NCBI GenBank assembly: GCA_026987995.1
Contig: JALSMC010000313.1
Span: forward strand, 1-6,033
Source of the DNA: Sulfurimonas sp.
GTDB lineage: Bacteria; Campylobacterota; Campylobacteria; Campylobacterales; Sulfurimonadaceae
Length of the DNA: 6,033 nucleotides
Reading direction: 5' to 3'
Made by a program: the position numbers and the translations under genes. Shown one piece after another: positions 1-5,201 of this stretch. Each line of letters starts with the position of its first letter. The stretch's first letter is position 1. Under the pieces are notes generated by a model. That model had not been told where the DNA came from. It ran no database searches and saw nothing but the letters and a program-made list of their open reading frames with translations.

Positions 1-80
1 GGTCAAGTTGTAATTTTAATAAGCCTGTAATAAGATTATCTCTTTGTCTCAATCCCCTTAAAATCGGGTCAAGTTGTAAT
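1..80 (-). CRISPR. Leader-proximal end of a CRISPR array (one full repeat, one spacer, one partial repeat)
   Basis: Bases 1-14 (GGTCAAGTTGTAAT) recur exactly at 67-80, a 66-bp period. Read on the minus strand, the full repeat spans 80 to 46. It starts ATTACAACTTGACC and ends GGGGATTGAGAC, and this 3' end matches the ATTGAAAC-like terminus typical of type I/III repeats. It would leave an 8-nt 5' tag, ATTGAGAC, on crRNAs. On this reading the repeat is 35 nt and the first spacer (45-15) is 31 nt. The boundary at 80 is fixed by the exact match. The boundary at 46 is inferred from the conserved terminus because only one complete copy is visible. A CCC/GGG pair inside the repeat allows only a weak hairpin. 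The array lies downstream of, and in the same orientation as, the cas genes, and continues past the left edge. Confidence 0.88.
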
Positions 81-106
81 AGCAACAATGCTAAGTAAAA
101 TATCGT

Positions 107-195
107 GTTTTAGGGGTTTTTGAAAGCTTGTTAAATCTTAAATAAAACTTTAATGATTTGTTTTTTACTTTTATCACTTTATAAACCCCCAAAAC
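107..195 (-). repeat. Leader inverted repeat (13-bp arms, 63-bp loop)
   Basis: The arms are 107-119 and 183-195. They are complementary at 12 of 13 positions in DNA. In a minus-strand transcript the one mismatch becomes a G-U wobble, so the RNA stem would be complete (GUUUUGGGGGUUU with AAACCCCUAAAAC). On the plus strand the same position would be an A-C mismatch. The loop contains direct repeat copy 1. The stem would form only in RNA starting upstream of 195, such as read-through from the cas operon. It could otherwise act as a DNA site. Its function is unknown. Confidence 0.5.
131..156. repeat. Leader direct repeat, copy 1
   Basis: This 26-bp unit matches 205-230 at 23 of 26 positions, with a 74-bp offset. 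The first 11 bases (TTAAATCTTAA) are identical in both copies. The block ACTTTNATGA is also shared apart from one base. It lies inside the loop of the leader inverted repeat. It may be a binding site for adaptation proteins or a DNA-bending factor (inference). AT-rich sequence inflates chance matches, but 23/26 over one short leader is notable. Confidence 0.6.
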
Positions 196-204
196 TTCAT
201 AAAA

Positions 205-230
205 TTAAATCTTAAGTGAAACTTTTATGA
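205..230. repeat. Leader direct repeat, copy 2 (overlaps the end of the second cas2)
   Basis: This is the partner of the copy at 131-156 (23/26 identical). It extends through the cas2 stop codon (225-227) by a few bases, so the repeat includes the last bases of the gene. The leader signal may therefore begin inside the coding region. Confidence 0.6.
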
Positions 231-497
231 AAAAGTTGTTGGATCACTTAGATCAACAGCTTGTCCAAGTTTAAAACCTGGATCTGACACTGTATATATT
301 CTTACATCATCTTCATTTGTATCAATGATTTCGTTGATCGTCTCTATTATATCAAAAAGCATCTCTTGAGAAACTGAAGGTACATAAAATACTGAATATT
401 GAATGCGTATAGCAAATTTTTCAAGTTCCTTTGCAAGTTTTCTTAAACGTTTACTATTAGATATATCATAGCTTATGATAAAGTCAGCCTTTTTCAA
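225..497 (-). CDS. cas2: Cas2 (second copy, leader-proximal)
   Basis: This 90-residue protein has the usual Cas2 length and a ferredoxin-like pattern. It opens with a first beta strand DFIISYD whose Asp11 is the conserved acidic residue. It continues with SNSKRLRKLAKELEKF, then RIQYSVFYVP (the typical Q-x-SVF strand) and a late strand DDVRIYTV. Cas2 is the dimeric bridge of the Cas1-Cas2 integrase, which inserts spacers at the leader end of the array. I place the start at a TTG (497-495) because GAGG (507-504) sits 6 nt upstream and the next Met is residue 46. The stop of the preceding small gene is 1 nt away, so the two are probably translationally coupled. It is clearly diverged from the other Cas2 at 1598-1870, so it is not a recent duplicate. 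The C terminus ends in DPTTFS and lacks the hydrophobic final strand seen in the other copy. Confidence 0.93.
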   Translation of the reverse strand: MKKADFIISYDISNSKRLRKLAKELEKFAIRIQYSVFYVPSVSQEMLFDIIETINEIIDTNEDDVRIYTVSDPGFKLGQAVDLSDPTTFS

Positions 498-498
498 A

Positions 499-738
499 TT
501 ACACCTCGAAGCTTATTTTTGCAACTATTGTTCCGTATGAATCTATAAAATAGACTGGAATATTTTTTGCTAATGAGATAATTTCACTCATTGGAGCTTT
601 TATATTTTTGTTTAAATAGATAGATTTTAATTGATTTAATCCTATGTATTGGACTTCATATATGGTACTAATCTCTAAGTATGCGATCTTAAATATTACT
701 TTAGCTTTTGGATTTTTAATAATAAGTGTTCTTTTCAC
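499..738 (-). CDS. Stand-alone Cas1 N-terminal-domain-like small protein
   Basis: This 79-residue protein looks like the N-terminal beta domain of a Cas1 and nothing more. It begins TLIIKNPKAKVIFK (Cas1-like first strands). It continues through LNQLKSIYLNKNI (the 'I-x-x-I-x-I' strand), a helix SEIISLAKN, and IPVYFIDSYGTIVAKI, which parallels the usual Cas1 IPV-x-F-x-D-x-x-G segment. It stops about where that domain ends in full Cas1, so the catalytic helical domain and its Glu/His/Asp residues are absent. It starts with GTG, overlapping the cas1 stop as GTGA, and its own stop is 1 nt from the next cas2. Reading frame, overlap and spacing are clean, which argues for a maintained gene. It could form a mixed dimer with full Cas1 through the N-terminal domain, or be the remnant of a second cas1. 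I know of no named family for it. Confidence 0.75.
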   Translation of the reverse strand: MKRTLIIKNPKAKVIFKIAYLEISTIYEVQYIGLNQLKSIYLNKNIKAPMSEIISLAKNIPVYFIDSYGTIVAKISFEV

Positions 739-1601
739 GATATTGTACTTCTAAGTAAAGCTATTTCATCATCTATTTTAGACATTAAACTATTGCCAAA
801 CTCTTTTATTTCTTTCCATAATCTTTTGCGGCTTTCATAGCGTAAAAAGATCCCATTTTTTTTAGTGAAATCTTCAGATGTTAAAGTTTTATCTAAAAAC
901 CATTGTGCTACTTTTTTATTTATTTCCGAGCGATAAATTTCTAGCAAATCAGAGCTTAAAGCATTATGCGATCTAAATGGTTCGTGCAGGTAAGAGATAG
1001 AAGCATCAAAACCATAAATGTATAGTCTTGCTGTAATGACATTGTAGAAGTATGTATAAAGGTATGAGAGTATGGCATTTACAGGATCAAGAGGTGGATT
1101 TTTAGATCTTTTGCCCTTATGTAGTACTTTTGGAAGAGTTGCAAAGTAGTGTTTAAAGTATATTTTTGAAAAGCTTCCTTCAACTCCAAGTAGTTCAGGT
1201 ATGTTTTCTGCACTATTTATTTTTTGTAGCCAAATATTAGTATCTAACGATACTCCAATCTGTTTAAGATGGCTTGAATGATTCTTTATTTTCTCTTCAA
1301 GAAAATATTTTGCAAATCCTAGCCTATTTGTAGTTGCAGAAGTGTATTGTTGTATTTTAAGATCACTGTTTTTTGCTACCAATGGAAGTGTAAGAGAGAA
1401 GTTTTTATTATTTTTTGAGATGATTAAAACAGGAATATGCTCTTTAGATAGTGCTAACAGTGTTTTTGTACCAAGTTCCATTTCTCCACATAAAACAAGC
1501 ATGTCTATTAGTCGAAAAGGTATGTGTTGAGTCTCTACTACAATACCACTGCTTTTTATGCCAATGGTTATGTTATTTTTATCTACTATAACTGTTTTCA
1601 T
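735..1601 (-). CDS. cas1: Cas1 spacer integrase
   Basis: This is a complete 288-residue Cas1, the metal-dependent integrase that joins new spacers to the leader-proximal repeat together with Cas2. Residues 1 to about 85 form the N-terminal beta domain (for example LALSKEHIPVLIIS). The helical catalytic domain follows. The expected active-site residues are all present: Glu141 in GVEGSFSKIYF, His206 in YLHEPFR, and Asp218 and Glu221 in SSDLLEIYR, with Arg224 after them. A Pro/Leu-Asp-Pro-x-Asn-Ala segment (PPLDPVNAILSYLY, residues 169-182) is also typical of Cas1. The ATG start (1601-1599) overlaps the upstream cas2 stop as ATGA, with GGGAG about 9 nt upstream. The stop overlaps the GTG of the next small gene. 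The residues indicate an active enzyme. Confidence 0.97.
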   Translation of the reverse strand: MKTVIVDKNNITIGIKSSGIVVETQHIPFRLIDMLVLCGEMELGTKTLLALSKEHIPVLIISKNNKNFSLTLPLVAKNSDLKIQQYTSATTNRLGFAKYFLEEKIKNHSSHLKQIGVSLDTNIWLQKINSAENIPELLGVEGSFSKIYFKHYFATLPKVLHKGKRSKNPPLDPVNAILSYLYTYFYNVITARLYIYGFDASISYLHEPFRSHNALSSDLLEIYRSEINKKVAQWFLDKTLTSEDFTKKNGIFLRYESRKRLWKEIKEFGNSLMSKIDDEIALLRSTIS

Positions 1602-1870
1602 ATAATGATACTCCCATCTTCAAAATATAACTGCTTTGCTTTTCCAAGAAGTATGGCTTTTGGCATTACTTTTATGACATTTATGCGATCCTCTTTTGGG
1701 TCTATAGAGTCAAGAAGTTCGTCAGAGAGAGTAGGGAGGTCGCTACTTTCAAATACACTTTCAAGTGCGCTTTTTTGACCGCCAAGTGCATATGAGTAAG
1801 CAACTTTTGCACAGCGTCTGCGTCGTTTATTGCTCTTAACATCATAAGCAAGAATGTAGTGTGTACTCAT
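1598..1870 (-). CDS. cas2: Cas2 (first copy, cas1-proximal)
   Basis: This 90-residue Cas2-family protein begins THYILAYDVKSNKRRRRCAK, with Asp10 as the conserved acidic residue. It continues with GGQKSALESVF, the counterpart of the G-x-x-Q-x-S-x-(F/E) strand, then DRINVIKV and a C-terminal strand FEDGSIII of the kind that in other Cas2 proteins docks onto Cas1. I chose the ATG at 1870 because AAAGGGGG (1883-1876) lies 5 nt upstream and the protein starts at the usual Cas2 beginning. An in-frame TTG at 1921 would add 17 residues unlike Cas2. It is the first gene after a 126-nt gap and may head its own transcript. Its stop overlaps the cas1 start (ATGA). Sharing only the fold-level motifs with the Cas2 at 225-497, it is an old, separate lineage. 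Confidence 0.9.
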   Translation of the reverse strand: MSTHYILAYDVKSNKRRRRCAKVAYSYALGGQKSALESVFESSDLPTLSDELLDSIDPKEDRINVIKVMPKAILLGKAKQLYFEDGSIII

Positions 1871-1883
1871 AACAGCCCCCTTT
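1871..1883 (-). promoter_or_regulatory. Ribosome binding site deciding the start of the first cas2
   Basis: On the minus strand AAAGGGGG (1883-1876) is followed by 5 nt and then ATG at 1870. It is the best Shine-Dalgarno match in the gap and supports the 90-residue form over the TTG-started extension. Confidence 0.65.
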
Positions 1884-1898
1884 GGTTTTGTTATGAGT

Positions 1899-1931
1899 AG
1901 TATATTGTTTATTAATGACAAATAGTGTCAA
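1899..1931 (-). promoter_or_regulatory. Candidate promoter of the adaptation module
   Basis: Minus-strand TTGACA (1931-1926) is a perfect -35 consensus and TATACT (1904-1899) a good -10. Their spacing is 21 bp rather than about 17, which weakens the call. Transcription would begin near 1892, giving a leader of about 22 nt with the Shine-Dalgarno sequence just before the cas2 ATG. The -35 overlaps a palindrome (1916-1930), so control by a repressor or activator is conceivable. Confidence 0.35.
1916..1930. repeat. Small palindrome TGACA-N5-TGTCA, possible operator
   Basis: This is a perfect 5-bp inverted repeat with a 5-bp centre (TGACAAATAGTGTCA) in the gap between csm5 and the first cas2. 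One arm coincides with the TTGACA of the candidate promoter. Its arm length and position suit a dimeric regulator site. Short palindromes also occur by chance in AT-rich DNA. No regulator gene is visible. Confidence 0.35.
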
Positions 1932-1996
1932 TTTTAGAAGTAGTTTTAATCATTTCAAAATTGGATAGTTTACAATAAAGCTTTTGAGCAAAAATT

Positions 1997-3109
1997 TCAA
2001 TTTACAAACTCAGCATAGACCCATCCCATAAATGAAGCATTTTTACCATTTTTTTCTTCAGAAGCAAGCCAGTAAGTGTGTGGCTCTTTAACATATTTTG
2101 CTGGTCTTGCTTGTGGTATTTTAATCTCACGCAAGCCTTCTAAAGTCATTGCTTCAGCACCGCTATGCTGACCAACTTTAAAAATAAATCCTTTTTTTGC
2201 TACGGCTTGATTATATGCTTTAACCATTCTATTACGCACTTTTACAGGAACAAGCTCTTCATTTGCTTTTGCCCAGTATAACTCTTTTTTTAGAAGTGGC
2301 AGGTAGAAATTTTTAACTATAATTCTAAAATTATTAGCATCATATGGAAATGACTTGAACTTTTCATCATCAATATTAAGATTTTCACCACGTTTTAGAA
2401 GAGTTACTTCTGTTAGAAGCTCACTATCTGGTTCTATGCATTCCAATCGTTGAGACAACGAGCTTTTATCGTCATTTTTACTTCGTTGTTTATTTATGAC
2501 CCAAAATACTTTGCTTAAAAGATCATCTGATGTAGCATCACCAATTTTTAGTTTAGAAAATATATCTTTTTCAAATTTTCCAAACCAATTATCTACAAAT
2601 CGATGTTCTGCATTTCTTGTCCTCTCTTTTGCAATAGATTGATCCTCTTTTTTATTAAGATAGTGTTGAAAGAAAGCTGTTTTTAGTGCACCTTTTATTG
2701 AGCTTCCTGGAATGTATAGTTGCCATGCAGTTCTGATGTGAGCATTAATTTCAAGTCTATTTAGTACATTTCTATCTCTACCACCCTCATTTTGTACAAC
2801 TTTTCCAAGTTTCTCTTCAAACTCTTTTGCTATAGATGGTACAGTTGGTATGGTGGTATGTGATACTTCCATTGCTATTTTACGATGCTTTTTGAAAAAA
2901 CGTTGTAGTTGAAGTGCATTGTGACTCACCTTGACTAATTCTTGTCTCTCTTTTTCTGTTAATCTTTTTATAAATTGAAATGTATCAAAAATATATAGAT
3001 TATTACCTACTATTGTATATTCTGTTGGATTAAACACATCTCCATTTCCAATGTGAATGGGTGAGATAGCTGTTAATCTTAATTTATGAGTTTCCAAGAA
3101 AGGTTTCAT
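1997..3109 (-). CDS. csm5: Csm5, crRNA 3'-end RAMP subunit of the Csm complex
   Basis: This 370-residue protein of the RAMP (RRM-fold) superfamily caps the end of the Csm filament that holds the 3' end of the crRNA. In known systems it helps crRNA maturation through host nucleases. The N-terminal strand and loop LTAISPIHIGNGD (residues 12-24) and the signature YIPGSSIKGALKTAF (132-146) identify it. The C-terminal half contains FKVGQHSGAEAMTLEG, a Csm5-like glycine loop. The segment around residues 68-120 is rich in Lys, Arg and Glu. The ATG (3109-3107) overlaps the csm4 stop as ATGA, with GGAG about 8 nt upstream. It is the last gene of the interference block. A 126-nt gap separates it from the adaptation genes. 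I see no frameshift or truncation. Confidence 0.93.
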   Translation of the reverse strand: MKPFLETHKLRLTAISPIHIGNGDVFNPTEYTIVGNNLYIFDTFQFIKRLTEKERQELVKVSHNALQLQRFFKKHRKIAMEVSHTTIPTVPSIAKEFEEKLGKVVQNEGGRDRNVLNRLEINAHIRTAWQLYIPGSSIKGALKTAFFQHYLNKKEDQSIAKERTRNAEHRFVDNWFGKFEKDIFSKLKIGDATSDDLLSKVFWVINKQRSKNDDKSSLSQRLECIEPDSELLTEVTLLKRGENLNIDDEKFKSFPYDANNFRIIVKNFYLPLLKKELYWAKANEELVPVKVRNRMVKAYNQAVAKKGFIFKVGQHSGAEAMTLEGLREIKIPQARPAKYVKEPHTYWLASEEKNGKNASFMGWVYAEFVN

Positions 3110-4029
3110 CTTTTCTCTCCAAATGATACAGGAAGTGCTATGGCATATCCTTGATGTACTGTTTCATAAAGTTGTACAGATAATGATCCATCTCCACCAA
3201 CTCCTTTGCCAATAAATTTAGGTGGATTCTCTACTCTAACCAATGCAAAACTGTCTGCCATTAATATGGGGTTTTTCCATACAATACCATGAGATAGCAA
3301 TCCTCCATGTTTTCCAAATCGTGTAAAAGGTTCGTAGTAAGCCTCTTTAAACTCTTGAGCAGAGAGAATTGAAGGAGATAGTGTTAAAATAGCATTGCAA
3401 CCTTTACTTTCCCATTGTATTGGTTCAATTTTATCCACACTAAAGCGACCTCGTCCAATGGTTGCATCTTTACCAAAACCGCTTTTTCCCATTATGTTTA
3501 ATATATTTGTAAACTTCTCCTCAGAGATTCGGTTTGTATCTAATAAAACATATATAGTACCTCTATTTACTTCAAGATCAAACCGTTTAGATGCAAATGG
3601 ATCAAAATTTTCACCGGTTGTACCAATAATCCGGCTCAAACTGTTTCTCATCTGAATAGACTCTTTTGGAGTTATTGTAGATATATCTTCACAAGCCTCT
3701 TTTGATCTTTTATCTATAACATTACCAAATTCATTGAGTTTTTCAATAGAGAGAGCACGCTTTCGCTTAAATGTCTTTCTCTCTTGTGCAACAAACTCTA
3801 TGCCCAAATGAGCATTTGGAACAGGTGGAAAGAGAATATGATTACCTACTAAAAAGTCACTAAATATGGCAAACGGCTCTCCATTTGTATAACCTTCAAG
3901 CAGTTTTGTTAGCTCTGATGAACCATCCATTTCAGCCAACATCCAGCAGAAGTACCCAAATAGAGTATCTCCTTTAGGTGCAGTGGCAAAGGCACTTTGG
4001 ATTGTTATGTCTAATTTAAAGCCTTGCAT
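3106..4029 (-). CDS. csm4: Csm4, crRNA 5'-tag-binding RAMP subunit
   Basis: This 307-residue RAMP protein (Cas5-like group) sits at the base of the Csm complex, contacts Cas10 and grips the 5' repeat-derived tag of the crRNA. The N terminus FKLDITIQSAFATAPKGDTL, followed by FGYFCWML, matches the Csm4 pattern in which a 'D-T-L-F-G' motif follows the first strand. The glycine-rich loop GKSGFGKDATIGRGRF (about residues 181-196) is the classic Csm4 signature. The C-terminal HQGYAIALPV is also typical. I start it at the ATG at 4029-4027 rather than the TTG two codons earlier, because AGGA (4040-4037) sits 7 nt upstream of that ATG. The gap to the csm3 stop is 9 nt, and that stop codon lies within the Shine-Dalgarno region, favouring coupled translation. 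Confidence 0.94.
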   Translation of the reverse strand: MQGFKLDITIQSAFATAPKGDTLFGYFCWMLAEMDGSSELTKLLEGYTNGEPFAIFSDFLVGNHILFPPVPNAHLGIEFVAQERKTFKRKRALSIEKLNEFGNVIDKRSKEACEDISTITPKESIQMRNSLSRIIGTTGENFDPFASKRFDLEVNRGTIYVLLDTNRISEEKFTNILNIMGKSGFGKDATIGRGRFSVDKIEPIQWESKGCNAILTLSPSILSAQEFKEAYYEPFTRFGKHGGLLSHGIVWKNPILMADSFALVRVENPPKFIGKGVGGDGSLSVQLYETVHQGYAIALPVSFGEKR

Positions 4030-4038
4030 TAGCAAATC

Positions 4039-4743
4039 CTAAAATGGTTGAATGGCTTCGAAACTCTCCTGAATCGATTCGCCATTTTGTGTAAGGTTTT
4101 GAAACTTTATGCGTCCATAGCCTCTTGATCCACTACCACCTAGTGCATCCATCTCTAAAAGTCTCAATCCTTTTTTAAGCATATCAAGCAGTTCATCTCC
4201 ATCACCTTCAAACTGTTTTAGAGTGATTTCAAAATTAAAGAGGACACCGCTTGGTACTCTCTGCGTCTGTCTAGGGTTAGAGGCGCGGGAAGTTATGCGA
4301 TCTATGCTATTTTCAAACTTGACTTCTGTAAGATCTTGCAAACTTTTTGCTTCAAAGTCGTTTCTAAGTAAGCAATCTGAAAATCTCACTCGGGTTACAC
4401 CAACCTTTTTTGCAATCTCATCACTCCTAATTGTCTTTCCATTTCCAAATAGTTTAGCTATGAGAAATGCTTTTTCTTTAACTTCTTCATTAGCATCATA
4501 TTCAGCTTCAACGCTAGTTGGTTCTCCGTCATTATACCCTACAACACCTGCACGCCACTCTAACAATGAACGAACTTTTCCTTTAAGGCTTGAACCTGGG
4601 ATATATGGTTTACCTGTAACTGGGTGTTTTATGACTTCATTGTCTACTCCACCAATTTTCATAGAAGCATCTCCACCACCAATGTGTAGACCACTTAAAA
4701 GTTTAATCTCTCCAGCAATTGTTATGATGTTTTCAAGTTTCAT
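4039..4743 (-). CDS. csm3: Csm3, backbone RAMP subunit and target-RNA nuclease
   Basis: This 234-residue protein forms the helical backbone that coats the crRNA spacer. In characterised complexes it cuts bound target RNA at 6-nt steps. Asp34, in the loop KIGGVDNEVIKHP (residues 29-41), aligns with the catalytic Asp32/33 of studied Csm3 proteins, so cleavage activity is expected. It is followed by the near-invariant PYIPGSSLKGKVRSLLEWR (46-64). The C-terminal glycine loop GGSGSRGYGRI (202-212) is intact. Length and motifs are standard. The ATG at 4743-4741 overlaps the csm2 stop as ATGA, with a purine-rich AAGGAAGAAG just upstream. It is the most confidently identified effector subunit in the window. 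Confidence 0.97.
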   Translation of the reverse strand: MKLENIITIAGEIKLLSGLHIGGGDASMKIGGVDNEVIKHPVTGKPYIPGSSLKGKVRSLLEWRAGVVGYNDGEPTSVEAEYDANEEVKEKAFLIAKLFGNGKTIRSDEIAKKVGVTRVRFSDCLLRNDFEAKSLQDLTEVKFENSIDRITSRASNPRQTQRVPSGVLFNFEITLKQFEGDGDELLDMLKKGLRLLEMDALGGSGSRGYGRIKFQNLTQNGESIQESFEAIQPF

Positions 4744-5201
4744 GATCTTCTTCCTTTATCTGTAGCTTTATAAAAGCCCATTACGGCTTCGAAAAATGTT
4801 TTAAATGTTTTCATATCTTTTGGAGTTTTAACCTGTTTTAATGATTCAGATATAAACTGAACAAACTCTTTGCTTACCTTTTTTCTACCTTGAGCATAAG
4901 CTGCTTTTGCATTAAGCATTTTTATGAGTGGTAGTAGTTCATTGAAAGATGATGGATTCTCTTCGATTTTATCGTTAAGAGATACAACTTCATCATAAAA
5001 ATGGCGCAATTGTGTATATGTATTTATCTCTCTAGATGATTCAGCAAATATTTTTGAAATCTCTTGAGCATTGGTGTCGTAAGCTTTTGGTTTTACATTG
5101 CCATTGCTGTCGTAAAACTTTAGTAGCTCAGGATCTATTTGAATCTCTCTATATTGGTTATGCCTGTTGTGATTACGGTTGTGTGGTCTGTTGTTATACA
5201 C
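4740..5201 (-). CDS. csm2: Csm2, small subunit of the Csm complex
   Basis: This 153-residue helical protein forms the inner (belly) filament of the Csm complex alongside Csm3 and lines the crRNA-target duplex. The signature TYTQLRHFYDEVV (about residues 62-73) and the basic helix AAYAQGRKK (100-108) match Csm2. The first 17 residues (YNNRPHNRNHNRHNQYR) are a low-complexity His/Asn/Arg tail that looks disordered and could touch RNA. I use a GTG start (5201-5199) because AAGGAG (5214-5209) stands 7 nt before it. The frame is open further upstream to a Met codon near 5276, but that would overlap cas10 by about 80 bp and adds un-Csm2-like sequence. The gene overlaps the cas10 stop by 8 bp and the csm3 start by 4 bp. 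Confidence 0.9.
   Translation of the reverse strand: MYNNRPHNRNHNRHNQYREIQIDPELLKFYDSNGNVKPKAYDTNAQEISKIFAESSREINTYTQLRHFYDEVVSLNDKIEENPSSFNELLPLIKMLNAKAAYAQGRKKVSKEFVQFISESLKQVKTPKDMKTFKTFFEAVMGFYKATDKGRRS

Larger units (their letters stand above)
81..224 (-). promoter_or_regulatory. CRISPR leader
   Basis: This AT-rich, gene-free stretch lies between the second cas2 and the first repeat, where a leader is expected. It carries a 26-bp direct repeat (131-156 and 205-230) and a 13-bp inverted repeat (107-119 with 183-195), both listed separately. A possible -10 box for the array, TATTTT on the minus strand (97-102), would start transcription about 10 nt before the first repeat. No convincing -35 accompanies it, so I do not list the promoter separately. 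The bases touching the repeat form a tiny palindrome, AGCA-ACAA-TGCT (81-92), at the expected spacer-integration junction. No terminator is evident between cas2 and the array, so read-through from the cas operon into the array is possible. Confidence 0.7.

Noticed and set aside
499..738. The small Cas1-like gene as a frameshifted piece of the neighbouring cas1
   Set aside because: The neighbouring Cas1 is complete with its own N-terminal domain, and the small protein's domain is a second, different copy located after the Cas1 C terminus.
1342..1778. Plus-strand open frames opposite cas1 and the first cas2
   Set aside because: They lie antisense to genes with clear family motifs, show no recognisable domain, and have Ser/Phe/Cys-rich composition typical of reverse-strand reading of AT-rich genes.
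1871..1921. N-terminal extension of the first Cas2 from a TTG at 1921
   Set aside because: The extra 17 residues do not resemble Cas2, the TTG overlaps the palindrome, and a strong Shine-Dalgarno sequence precedes the ATG at 1870.
1931..1999. Transcription terminator after csm5
   Set aside because: Only a short AAAGCTTT palindrome and AT-rich sequence are present, with no GC-rich hairpin followed by a T run on the minus strand.
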